37,153 nt of DNA from an uncultured Prevotella sp. (GCA_934256705.1 CAKQPF010000035.1:1-37153); one strand, 5' to 3'. Shown: positions 8,600-16,467, numbered from the stretch's first letter. Notes: generated by a model not told the origin, from the sequence alone. Translations and numbers: made by a program.

Positions 8600-9094
8600 T
8601 TAATCGTTAGAGAGAAAAAACTCTTTTATTTTTTTCACTGCAAGATGATAATTCGCTTTCAGTCCTCCTTCGGATGTGCCGAGAATATGTGAAATTTCCG
8701 CATACGAGAGCTCGTCAAAGTAGCGTAATGTGAATGTGATGCGTTGTGCTTCGGGAAGAGTTTCAATGGCTTTGAAGAGCTTTTTCTGCGTCTCATTGCC
8801 GTCGAAATAATCGTCAGCGAATTGCTTGTCCGCCATTTTCATCTCGCCATCATTGGAAAGCATTTCCCTTTTCTTCCTCAGGAAATCAAGCGCTTCATTG
8901 ACGCAGATTCTGTAAAGCCACGTCTGAAGGTTTGACTCCCCACGGAAATCGCCAATCTTTGTCCATGCTTTCATGAAAGCATTCTGGAGCACATCATCAG
9001 CGTCCTCGTGCCTTATAACTATCTGCCTGACCTTCCAGTACAGAGGTTTGCTGTACTTTCGGACAAGGTCTGAGAACAGTTCTTCATTATTCAT
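8600..9094 (-). CDS. ECF-family RNA polymerase sigma factor
   Basis: The 164-residue protein has the two regions that define ECF sigma factors. Region 2 includes EDADDVLQNAFMKAWTKIGDF and NLQTWLYRICVNEALDFLRKK. Region 4 includes RITFTLRYFDELSYAEISHI followed by a helix-turn-helix with TSEGGLKANYH. It would direct RNA polymerase to a stress or envelope regulon. It sits 40 bases downstream of the L,D-transpeptidase gene on the same strand and upstream of a probable anti-sigma gene. No autoregulatory promoter could be recognised. Confidence 0.92.
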   Translation of the reverse strand: MNNEELFSDLVRKYSKPLYWKVRQIVIRHEDADDVLQNAFMKAWTKIGDFRGESNLQTWLYRICVNEALDFLRKKREMLSNDGEMKMADKQFADDYFDGNETQKKLFKAIETLPEAQRITFTLRYFDELSYAEISHILGTSEGGLKANYHLAVKKIKEFFLSND

Positions 9095-9134
9095 CGTTCT
9101 ATTTGGGATTGGGTTGAGGGTTTAAAATTTTGGC

Positions 9135-10688
9135 TTATAGATGTTTCTGCAATTCCTTCATCATCACTTCGTCGTACCCATAGACATCAGGGAAAGCCTC
9201 AATGCGGCCTCCAGGAACAGGGAACAGGGTGTAATAGATGATAAATATCGGCATCTGCGGCTCGACGGGAATGGAGTGGACAATCATTGACTTTTTGCAA
9301 TCAGACGATGAAAGGTCTGCCTCCATGGAGTATTTTATCTTTTCCGCCATTGCTTCGTCCTTGCCATTGAGCACGAAGAGGGCGAGTTCGTATGGTTTCT
9401 CCACTCTTATACATCCGTGGGAGACGTCTCTCATGCTTCTGTTGAAAACGTGTTTGGAAGAAGTGTCGTGCAGATAAACGGCGAAATTATTGTCAAAGCG
9501 GAAAATTATTCTGCCAAGAGCATTGCCTTGTCCGCCTGCCTGCACGACAGACCAGTCGGTCGAAGTGATAATCTGCCATGAGATTTGGCCACCTGTCAAC
9601 TTCTCTCCTGTCTTCTTGTTGCGTGCGAAATAATGCCGTGAATCGAAGTAAGCAGCGTTGCCGGCGTGCCTCGCCACGTCTTTCTTTCGGATGCTCATCG
9701 GAATAATCCATTGGGGATTGAGGTCCATCCTCTTCACTTTGCTGTAGAGTAGGGGGGTCTTGGTCTGATTTGAGCCACAAACTATTTTCGCATCGAGTGC
9801 AGAAAGCCCGTCTCTTACCGCCCAGAGATGCTGTGCCGGAATGTTGATTACGATGTGTGCATCATGTCCTTCGGGCTTTCCATTGGTCTGCCAGCGGGCG
9901 CGTTCCATATTGAGAAGCACCTTGTTGCGGTCATACATCTGTGGTTTTGCAAGGCAATCTCTCAGTTTCATGTAGAGAGGCGAGTGATTCATTGCCTGCT
10001 TTAGATACCATCCCACGCTGTCGTGCCTTATCTTCAGCAGAGCATCATAGAAGGTCTGCCGACCAGCAATATGCATGGGAATGTCGAAAAGTTGGCGATA
10101 AGTCTTTCTTACCGAGTCGGAATCTCTCACATCAAGCTTGTTGAGTATCTGTTTTGGATTCAGGAATCCATATCTTTGTCCGACGGCATATCTCAGGAAA
10201 GCGCGAGTTAGGTTGTATTCAAGTCTTGCCAGCACCATGTTTATCTCTTCATCTTCCGGTTGCGACTCGGAGAAAGCGAGGTTTCTGACGGACTCCAAAT
10301 CGTCGTGAATGCGCTGAAGCCGTAGTTTCTTCTCGCTTATACCATCCCTTGCACAAGAGTCAAGACAGGCAAGAAGCGTGTCAGCTTGGGAGGAGACACC
10401 GTGGCGATTTATCCAAAGAAAGGCAGCTGGAGATGTGGAAAACACGGAATAGTGCGTTCTCGTGTGGCGGTCGGCAGTGGTTCCGTCAGCATCCTGCTTA
10501 GCGATCTTTATTATATTGTCGCGTATTATCTGTGAATTTGTCCTGAAGGCATCGTCAGCCAAACTGTCGAAGTAATCCTCTGTCAGAGCCTCATAAGGAT
10601 GTGATGTGACTTCATTGTTTCCACATGAAAAGAATGCGGAAACAAGGATTGTCAGCAATGGTATCAATAATATTCGGTCTCTTGACAT
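9135..10688 (-). CDS. L,D-transpeptidase (YkuD domain), YcbB-like
   Basis: The 517-residue protein carries the YkuD catalytic motif SHGCIRV, with the nucleophile at about Cys426. These enzymes form 3-3 peptidoglycan cross-links or attach proteins to peptidoglycan. A long N-terminal region and the central IVVNIPAQ-like segment (here IVINIPAQHLWAVRDG) match the YcbB/LdtD layout with a scaffold domain. I prefer the ATG at 10688, giving MSRDRILLIPLLTILVSAFF followed by SCGN, a probable signal or lipoprotein leader. The alternative TTG at 10718 lies inside an RNA hairpin. It is followed after 40 bases by the ECF sigma gene, suggesting a shared envelope-stress transcript. The hairpin directly before the start may control expression. 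Confidence 0.92.
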   Translation of the reverse strand: MSRDRILLIPLLTILVSAFFSCGNNEVTSHPYEALTEDYFDSLADDAFRTNSQIIRDNIIKIAKQDADGTTADRHTRTHYSVFSTSPAAFLWINRHGVSSQADTLLACLDSCARDGISEKKLRLQRIHDDLESVRNLAFSESQPEDEEINMVLARLEYNLTRAFLRYAVGQRYGFLNPKQILNKLDVRDSDSVRKTYRQLFDIPMHIAGRQTFYDALLKIRHDSVGWYLKQAMNHSPLYMKLRDCLAKPQMYDRNKVLLNMERARWQTNGKPEGHDAHIVINIPAQHLWAVRDGLSALDAKIVCGSNQTKTPLLYSKVKRMDLNPQWIIPMSIRKKDVARHAGNAAYFDSRHYFARNKKTGEKLTGGQISWQIITSTDWSVVQAGGQGNALGRIIFRFDNNFAVYLHDTSSKHVFNRSMRDVSHGCIRVEKPYELALFVLNGKDEAMAEKIKYSMEADLSSSDCKKSMIVHSIPVEPQMPIFIIYYTLFPVPGGRIEAFPDVYGYDEVMMKELQKHL

Positions 10689-10702
10689 AAGGCTAAAAAC
10701 AA

Positions 10703-10737
10703 CAGACCAGTCGTGCAATGCTTAGACGGCTGGTCTG
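10703..10737 (-). terminator. Terminator-like hairpin directly upstream of the L,D-transpeptidase start
   Basis: Positions 10703-10714 and 10726-10737 pair over 12 positions with one mismatch (a wobble pair in RNA), with an 11-base loop. On the minus strand it is followed by TTGTTTTTAGCC and then the ATG at 10688. It could end the transcript of the gene at 10875-11180 or act as an attenuator or leader structure for the L,D-transpeptidase. Confidence 0.6.
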
Positions 10738-10874
10738 GAGAGTATTGTGATTTTGTCTATTATATCATCTTATCCTACGGTCGAAACCGTTGGCGGAGTA
10801 ATAGGAATGCCCACATTTATAAAGGGAAGAAAGCTTACTGGGAATCTCCTCCTCTATATTAAGGCGGTGCATCC

Positions 10875-11180
10875 TTATCTGATGGAAATCTTTCTGGCGG
10901 TCTTTCCTACTTTTACGATGTAGCAACCTTTTGAGAGATTCAGGTCTATCACCTTGTCGTAACTGTCTATTCTTGCAGTCATCACTCTTACGCCTGCCAC
11001 ATTATAGATTTCAAGCATCTGTCCCTGTCCGCCTGTAATATGAAGCGAACCATTGACGAGACTGATCTGTGTCTGCTGGTCTATTTCCACGAGTTCGAGA
11101 TAGGGAGCAGCGTTGATGTGGACGTTCGTCATAGTCATGGCGAATGCCATAATAGTCATTGTGAGTATATGTTTAGTCAT
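10875..11180 (-). CDS. Small secreted protein with T9SS-type sorting-domain-like tail
   Basis: This 101-residue protein has a signal peptide (HILTMTIMAFAMTMTNVHINA, about residues 4-24) and a C-terminal segment with EIYNVAGVRVMTARI, then a GCYIVKVGKTARKISIR ending. This pattern, (I/V)YNxxGxxV ... GxYIVKV, is typical of the Bacteroidetes C-terminal sorting domain for type IX secretion. There is almost no cargo between signal and tail. The ATG at 11180 is preferred because a strong promoter lies at 11214-11244, so the longer opening at 11243 would start inside the promoter. Either it is a stand-alone tail-like protein or a decayed remnant. Confidence 0.7.
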   Translation of the reverse strand: MTKHILTMTIMAFAMTMTNVHINAAPYLELVEIDQQTQISLVNGSLHITGGQGQMLEIYNVAGVRVMTARIDSYDKVIDLNLSKGCYIVKVGKTARKISIR

Positions 11181-11213
11181 AAGCGTAGTATTCTTGTATT
11201 TACATATTCTGCA

Positions 11214-11244
11214 CAAAGGTAAGAATATTTGTTTTTTTCTCAAA
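11214..11244 (-). promoter_or_regulatory. Perfect Bacteroidetes promoter of the small tail-like protein
   Basis: On the minus strand TTTG (11241-11244), 19 bases, then TACCTTTG (11214-11221): an exact match to TTTG-N19-TAnnTTTG. It sits 33 bases upstream of the ATG at 11180. Confidence 0.85.
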
Positions 11245-11312
11245 GAAAACCATGAAAGTTTATTGTGTTATTAACTTGATTTAACTTTTTAACAAAAAAG
11301 TAAGATGATTGT

Positions 11313-11344
11313 TTTGCCGTATTCGAATGTTTTTATTACTTTTG
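11313..11344 (+). promoter_or_regulatory. Bacteroidetes-type promoter of the DUF4301 gene
   Basis: TTTG (11313-11316), 20 bases, then TACTTTTG (11337-11344). The predicted start of transcription near 11350 rules out the upstream reading frame opening at 11309 and leaves a leader of roughly 120-170 bases. Confidence 0.75.
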
Positions 11345-11521
11345 TCAGCGTGTAAACACATAGGTATGGCTATCTTACGAATTATTAGTCTGTGTCAGGA
11401 TTCTTCCTTTCAATCGGATGGGATTGACGAATCTGGCCAAAGACAGGATGAAGAGAAGCCGTGTTTCACAATGCAATTAAGCGACAAGCAACAAAACAAT
11501 AACCCTAACAGATTAGAATCT

Positions 11522-13039
11522 ATGCTTTCAGAAAAAGATTTGCAGCAGTTGGCTGCCAAAGGCATTTCGCCTGAAAAGCTCGAGCATCAGCTTGAAGAGT
11601 TCAAGACAGGTTTCCCCTTCCTCAAACTTGAGGGTCCTGCCGCAATAGGCAAGGGCATCATCGCTCCATCTGCCGAGGAAGTAAAGAAATACGTGAATAT
11701 ATGGAATGAATACAAGGGTGAACGCAGAAGAATCGTGAAGTTCGTTCCTGCTTCCGGTGCTGCATCCCGTATGTTCAAGGATATGTTCGCTTTCGCATCT
11801 GCAGACTATGACGTTCCTACCACAGACTTCGAGAAGACTTATTTCGACAATATAGAGAAGTTTGCCTTCTATGACGCTCTCGATGCCTTGCTGAAGCAGA
11901 AGAAAGGCAAAGGTGTCAAGGAACTCATGGCTGAAGGTGACTACAAGGCTGTGGCAAAAGGAATGCTCGACAGCGACGGTCTCAACTACGGACAGCTGCC
12001 TAAAGGTCTGCTTCTGTTCCACAAATACGATGATGGTTCGCGCACTCCTATGGAGGAACATCTCGTGGAAGCCGCTCTCTATGCAGCGTCCAATGGTGAG
12101 GCCAACGTGCATTTCACTGTTTCACACGAGCATCTTGACCTGTTCAAGCAGATGGTAAGTCAGAAGGCTGACGGATATGAAAAGAAGTTTGGAGTGAAAT
12201 ATGATATTTCCTTCTCTGAGCAAAAGCCTTCCACCGACACTGTTGCGGCTAATCCTGACGGCACTCCTTTCCGTAATGAAGACGGCAGTCTGCTCTTCCG
12301 TCCGGGGGGGCACGGTGCTCTCATCGAGAACCTCAACGAAATCGATGCTGACGTTATCTTCGTGAAGAACATCGACAACGTGGTGCCTGACCGTCTCAAG
12401 CCTGAGACTACCGAGTGGAAACAGGTGATTGCCGGCATTCTCGTATCTTTGCAGAAAAAGGCATTCGAATATCTTGAACTGCTTGACTCTGGCAAATATA
12501 CGCATGAGCAGCTGGTAGAGATTGCCCGTTTCGTAAAGAATGACCTTTGCTGCGTGAAGTCGGACCTGAAGGATCTCGAAGATGCTGAACTCGTCATTTA
12601 CCTGAAGAAGAAGCTCAACCGCCCAATGCGCGTGGCAGGAGTGGTGAAGAACGTCGGTGAACCTGGCGGTGGTCCTTTCCTCGCTTACAATCAGGACGGC
12701 ACTTACTCTCTCCAGATTCTGGAATCTTCCCAGATTGACAAGAAGAACGAGACCTATATGAAGTACTTTACTGAGGGAACTCACTTCAATCCGGTTGACC
12801 TCGTATGCGCTACAAAGGATTACAAAGGTAATGCCTTCAACCTTCCTGATTACGTGGACCGTACCACAGGATTCATCTCACAGAAATCAAAGAACGGTAA
12901 GGAACTGCAGGCTCTCGAACTTCCTGGACTATGGAATGGCGCAATGAGCGACTGGAACACAATCTTCGTTGAAGTTCCTCTCGGCACGTTCAACCCTGTA
13001 AAGACCGTCAATGACCTGCTTCGTGAGCAGCATCAATAA
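11522..13039 (+). CDS. DUF4301 family protein
   Basis: The protein belongs to a Bacteroidetes-specific family of unknown function, DUF4301. Recognisable segments are MLSEKDLQQLAAKGIS at the start, FVPASGAASRMFKDMF about 80 residues in, and HGALIENLNEIDADVIFVKN in the middle. The VPASGAASRMFK stretch looks like a nucleotide-sugar or phosphate-binding loop, but no activity is established. The start is uncertain: ATG 11522 gives 505 residues and fits the family as I remember it. ATG 11471 would add 17 residues, while the frame continues to 11309, upstream of the promoter. It is monocistronic and ends at the bidirectional hairpin at 13087-13154. Confidence 0.88.
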   Translation: MLSEKDLQQLAAKGISPEKLEHQLEEFKTGFPFLKLEGPAAIGKGIIAPSAEEVKKYVNIWNEYKGERRRIVKFVPASGAASRMFKDMFAFASADYDVPTTDFEKTYFDNIEKFAFYDALDALLKQKKGKGVKELMAEGDYKAVAKGMLDSDGLNYGQLPKGLLLFHKYDDGSRTPMEEHLVEAALYAASNGEANVHFTVSHEHLDLFKQMVSQKADGYEKKFGVKYDISFSEQKPSTDTVAANPDGTPFRNEDGSLLFRPGGHGALIENLNEIDADVIFVKNIDNVVPDRLKPETTEWKQVIAGILVSLQKKAFEYLELLDSGKYTHEQLVEIARFVKNDLCCVKSDLKDLEDAELVIYLKKKLNRPMRVAGVVKNVGEPGGGPFLAYNQDGTYSLQILESSQIDKKNETYMKYFTEGTHFNPVDLVCATKDYKGNAFNLPDYVDRTTGFISQKSKNGKELQALELPGLWNGAMSDWNTIFVEVPLGTFNPVKTVNDLLREQHQ

Positions 13040-13086
13040 TAATTTCACGTCCGCTTTTCCGTGAATGCGGAAGAGCCTATAAATCA

Positions 13087-13154
13087 AAGAAATGTCAATA
13101 AGTAAAAGCCGGATAGCATGATGATTATCCGGCTTTTACTTATTGACATTTCTT
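13087..13154. terminator. Bidirectional terminator, 29-bp perfect stem
   Basis: Positions 13087-13115 and 13126-13154 are perfect reverse complements with a 10-base loop. The core AAAAGCCGGATA ... TATCCGGCTTTT is a classic terminator stem, and the arms are extended by AAGAAATGTCAATAAGT. It lies between two convergent genes (DUF4301 and the FadL-like porin) and can serve both. Confidence 0.9.
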
Positions 13155-13165
13155 GTATATGCAGT

Positions 13166-14800
13166 TTACAACTTGAAGCCCAAGGTCATAAGAAACTGGT
13201 GGCGCTCATTCTTTACCTCTATAGCATTTGGAGAATTGACTACGCCCTGAGTGGAGATTGACTCCATAGGATAGAAATCACCCTTCTGTGTGGAGAACTG
13301 ATATGCGAAATCAATGTTGAAGTTGGAGAAAGCATAGCCCAGACCACAGGTGACGCGATGGGTGTCCTTCCAGTTTACATAGTCTGTAGTTGACATGTAA
13401 TAACATCCGTTTGCATCAAGACACGAACTGCGCATTCCAGTCTTTTTATACATAGGAGAGACGTAGTTGTAACCGGCGCGGAGAGAAAGCTCCGGCGTTA
13501 CCTTAGCCTCAGCACCAAGTTTCAGAGTGTGCACGCCCTTGAGGCACTCCTTGGTGTTGTCATTCATGTAACGGTCAGACTCGGAGTCAATATCGTAGTT
13601 GCCATAGTAATCATCATAATATTCGTCCGTGATGTTGCGATTGTCTATGGTACTGTAATCAGCGTATTCGTAAGACAGTCCGACAGCGAGGTCCTGACCG
13701 TATGTCTGTCCGAGAGAGAAACCGAATTTCCAAGGTGTGTACATCTTGTATTTAATGCTCTCGCTGGTCTTTCCGTTGTCATAGAGTCCATAATCGGTAT
13801 TGTTGGCGATGGTGGTGTAGTTCTCGGAAGTGAGAGTGTACCAAGTAGGAGTTGAAACGCTGAGACCTATGCGGAAAGGATTGTCCTCGATAGGGCAGAA
13901 GATAATGCCGCCCTTGATGTCAAATCCATAACCGTCTATGTTGCGGTCATCTACGGTAAACAGATCTCCGGCAGCCGCATTGTTTCCATCGACGAGATTC
14001 TCGCGGTAAGCGGAAGTATGGCGATAGTTCACGTCCTTCAGTCCTACGGTGAAACCCCAGAACACGCGGTCGCGGACATTACCGCTGAGATTGATGTCGT
14101 ATTCGCCGATGTAACCTTTCTGGTCACGAGCAAAGGCAAAGTCGGAACCGTCATTATAGCCGTATTCTCCTGTGTTCGGATCCACTAGGAATGTGTTCCA
14201 GAGAATATAATCCATCTGTGAGAAATTGCGTGAAGTGTAGTCGGACTTGTCGTCATCATAGCCCATATATTCACCATTCTTGTTTTTATCTACGGAATAT
14301 CCGCCGGAATAGCTGCTTCCACGCAAGCCCTTGATATATGCCACCTTGCTCTGTGAAGCGCCATTCAAGCGTCCCATCAGCGAGAGGACCTCGTTGAAGT
14401 TACGGCTCTTGTGATAGTTGAAGCCCACATTGATGTAACTCTCGCTCATGCCGTCATTCAGGGAAATCACGAAGCCACCTTGGTCAAAGCTCATCGGCGT
14501 CTTGCTGTCGGCACCATATTTGCCAAGAGCCTTGAGGTAACCACCTTCTATAGGGGTGTTCAATGCTCCGAAACTGAAACTTGCAGAAGAGCGGCGGAAG
14601 AGTCCGATACCCGCAGGATTGGTGCCGATGGTTGAGATGTCGGCTCCGAGAGCTTCCATAGCTCCGCCCATACCCACGTAGCGGGCTGTACCGTTAAGGT
14701 CTTCTGTCGCAATCTTTGCGCTTTCGTATGTCTCCTGTGCCATTGTTGGCAATGCAACCATTGCAGAGAGCATAGCGATTGAAATATGCTTTGTCTTCAT
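13166..14800 (-). CDS. OmpP1/FadL-like outer-membrane transport protein
   Basis: The 544-residue protein has a signal peptide (KHISIAMLSAMVALPTMA, cleavage before QET) and then the typical opening of Bacteroidetes FadL-like beta barrels: ARYVGMGGAMEALGADIS followed by TIGTNPAGIGLFRRS. It has alternating beta-strand sequence throughout and ends in LMTLGFKL, a C-terminal strand ending in a hydrophobic residue. It probably moves a hydrophobic or other small substrate across the outer membrane. Such proteins are often mislabelled hemin receptor. No promoter motif is found in the repeat-filled 113 bases upstream, so it may be read from the upstream Trp/Tyr-rich gene. Confidence 0.88.
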   Translation of the reverse strand: MKTKHISIAMLSAMVALPTMAQETYESAKIATEDLNGTARYVGMGGAMEALGADISTIGTNPAGIGLFRRSSASFSFGALNTPIEGGYLKALGKYGADSKTPMSFDQGGFVISLNDGMSESYINVGFNYHKSRNFNEVLSLMGRLNGASQSKVAYIKGLRGSSYSGGYSVDKNKNGEYMGYDDDKSDYTSRNFSQMDYILWNTFLVDPNTGEYGYNDGSDFAFARDQKGYIGEYDINLSGNVRDRVFWGFTVGLKDVNYRHTSAYRENLVDGNNAAAGDLFTVDDRNIDGYGFDIKGGIIFCPIEDNPFRIGLSVSTPTWYTLTSENYTTIANNTDYGLYDNGKTSESIKYKMYTPWKFGFSLGQTYGQDLAVGLSYEYADYSTIDNRNITDEYYDDYYGNYDIDSESDRYMNDNTKECLKGVHTLKLGAEAKVTPELSLRAGYNYVSPMYKKTGMRSSCLDANGCYYMSTTDYVNWKDTHRVTCGLGYAFSNFNIDFAYQFSTQKGDFYPMESISTQGVVNSPNAIEVKNERHQFLMTLGFKL

Positions 14801-14825
14801 ATTAGTCTGTTTTTATAGTGATTTG

Positions 14826-14909
14826 TGCATTATGAATTATGCATTATGAATTATGCATTACGAATTATGCATTACGAATTATGCATTATGAATTATGCAT
14901 TATGAATTA
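14826..14909. repeat. 14-bp tandem repeat, six copies
   Basis: Six contiguous copies of TGCATTATGAATTA fill 14826-14909. Copies 3 and 4 carry a C in place of T (TGCATTACGAATTA). The unit contains near-palindromic ATTATGCATTATGAAT-type words, so the array can fold on either strand. It occupies nearly the whole gap between the porin start and the stop of the Trp/Tyr-rich gene. Confidence 0.95.
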
Positions 14910-14913
14910 AAAT

Positions 14914-15849
14914 TTACCGTCTTCCTCCGAAATGGCCGCCACCGCCACGTAATCCTCCGCCATTGGAGAAACCTCCACCAGAGAATGTAGATCTGCTGTT
15001 GTTGAAATTAGAAGAGCGGGAAGCGTCATAAGTTCTGTTATTGGAGTAGTCCTTTCCCCTTCTTCCGGTAAAGTTGCCTGTGCTTGAAGCCATCTTATTA
15101 TAGATTTGACCTCTCGTGTTGGATTCATTCTGCACGCCACGGGCAATGCTGCGAGTGCCAGCAGAGGCATTCCGTCTTCCAGAGAAATTGCCATGATTGC
15201 TTGTGCCAGGGTTTACTCTATGCGCTACGCCAATATAGTGTGGGTAATGACCCCAATAATGACCCCAGTAACCGCCGCCGTACCAGCACCAAGAATCGTT
15301 CCAATACCATGAAGACCTCCAGTACCAAGGGTCGTTCCAGCCCCAGGCACTGCCCCAGTACCAAGGGTCGTTCCAATACCAGGAATTGTATCTGTAATAC
15401 CAAGGACTGCAGAAGTAAGGACCGCCCACAAAATAAGGGCTGTAGAAACCGTCATAGACCATCATCCTGCGCGAATATCTGTAGTCGTCATCTTCGTCGT
15501 AGCCGTATGAAGGTTCTGCCTCAATGGACCGCATTCCCTGACAGTCCGCATTGATGGAATCCGGATAAGTGCCGTCCCCTGGGATAAAGGTAATTACATC
15601 ATTGCCAGTGGAATCTGTTCCTATCACTTCATAGTGGGATGAGAAAGCACCGCGGCGATTGTATTCATCCACATTACGGTCAGATCCGCAATAATATGTG
15701 CCTGAAGTCCTTTCCAGTCTTGCACGTCTTTGTGCCTCCCGTTGCTCCTTTGTCAATTTCTTTCTCGGAGCGAAGTAGAGGTCATCCTGTGCAGAAACTG
15801 AAGAGAAAGTCATCAGTGCTACGACTGAAAGAATTATATACTTCATCAT
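14914..15849 (-). CDS. Secreted Trp/Tyr-rich repeat protein of unknown function
   Basis: The 311-residue protein has a signal peptide (YIILSVVALMTFSSVSA, cleavage before QDD), a basic segment at 29-47 (KLTKEQREAQRRARLER), and a striking aromatic block at about 149-204 built on NDPWYWGSAWGW-like units, ending in GHYWGHYPHY. The tail (about 215-311) is rich in Gly, Ser, Asn and Arg and ends GGHFGGRR. At DNA level a 19-base segment at 15321-15339 recurs exactly at 15357-15375, a 36-base (12-codon) period. I recognise no family. A surface or cell-wall-associated role is a guess from composition. The -7 motif at 15902-15909 is its likely promoter. Confidence 0.75.
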   Translation of the reverse strand: MMKYIILSVVALMTFSSVSAQDDLYFAPRKKLTKEQREAQRRARLERTSGTYYCGSDRNVDEYNRRGAFSSHYEVIGTDSTGNDVITFIPGDGTYPDSINADCQGMRSIEAEPSYGYDEDDDYRYSRRMMVYDGFYSPYFVGGPYFCSPWYYRYNSWYWNDPWYWGSAWGWNDPWYWRSSWYWNDSWCWYGGGYWGHYWGHYPHYIGVAHRVNPGTSNHGNFSGRRNASAGTRSIARGVQNESNTRGQIYNKMASSTGNFTGRRGKDYSNNRTYDASRSSNFNNSRSTFSGGGFSNGGGLRGGGGHFGGRR

Positions 15850-15901
15850 TTGTATTCCTCCTTGTTTCGTTTTTTTTTTGTTGTTATTTGTTTTCTGTTT
15901 G

Positions 15902-15909
15902 CAAAGTTA
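15902..15909 (-). promoter_or_regulatory. Probable -7 element of the Trp/Tyr-rich protein gene
   Basis: TAACTTTG on the minus strand matches TAnnTTTG and is about 53 bases upstream of the ATG at 15849. No good -33 element is visible at 19-20 bases further upstream. Confidence 0.5.
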
Positions 15910-16075
15910 CTTATTTATAAAATAGCCGGTAAGTAGGAAATCCCTAAACTGCAATAGGATTTTCCCTATCTTTATCCAACTGCAAATTTACGAAATAAAA
16001 TCGAATAGTCACCCAAACAAAAATATAAACTTTCTTAATTCCATATCTTTTCGCGCGTATTTGCTATCTTTTTGT

Positions 16076-16187
16076 GCAGAACCATCCCAACGCCCCAATC
16101 CCCAAAAGCCTAATTCAATCCCAAAAGCCTCATCCAATCCCAAAAGTCCTCATCCAATCCCCAATTCAGAACCGTCCTTGGTTCTGC
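16076..16187. repeat. CAATCCCAAAAGCCTCATC degenerate tandem array bounded by inverted ends
   Basis: Copies start at 16096, 16116, 16135 and a partial one at 16155, with a period of 19-20 bases and small differences. The block is bounded by GCAGAACC (16076-16083) and its reverse complement GGTTCTGC (16180-16187). A second CAGAACC at 16167-16173 forms a 7-bp hairpin with GGTTCTG at 16180-16186. Confidence 0.75.
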
Positions 16188-16381
16188 GCCCCAATCATTA
16201 AAAGTTACCACCCATAAAAATAACTCATCTCACAAACCACACGCAATGCGCGTTGACAAATCTTCACAACCGTTAATAGTCTGGCAAATTTCCTCCGACC
16301 TGACAGAGAAAAAATCGAGAAAGAACAGCTCCTCTTGTTCAAAAAATGGACTAACAGCGCTGGAATTTTGCTTGTGTGTGC

Positions 16382-16467
16382 GCAAAAGCATAGCTATTAC
16401 CTCGCAATAACTATGCTTTTGCAACGTAATAGCTTAGTTATTACCTCGTAATATCATAGCTTTTACG
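16382..16467. repeat. Two related hairpin units, about 44-base spacing
   Basis: Segment 16391-16422 recurs in diverged form at 16435-16467 (shared TATTACCTCG(C/T)AATA and ATAGCTTTT-like words). In the first unit GCAAAAGCATAG (16382-16393) pairs perfectly with CTATGCTTTTGC (16411-16422). In the second, GTAATA (16426-16431) pairs with TATTAC (16439-16444). No T-tract or nearby gene end makes it a terminator. Confidence 0.7.

Noticed and set aside
10689..10718. TTG start extension of the L,D-transpeptidase
   Set aside because: It lies inside the hairpin and spoils the signal sequence; ATG 10688 fits better.
11309..11521. N-terminal extension of DUF4301
   Set aside because: The frame opens upstream of the -33/-7 promoter at 11313-11344, so it cannot be translated from that transcript.
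15225..15455. Gly/Thr/Ile-rich repeat frame on the minus strand
   Set aside because: It is an out-of-frame reading of the Trp/Tyr-rich repeat DNA; the real frame has the signal peptide and full length.
16096..16160. Possible CRISPR array
   Set aside because: Units are directly adjacent and degenerate, with no unique spacers and no cas genes in the window.
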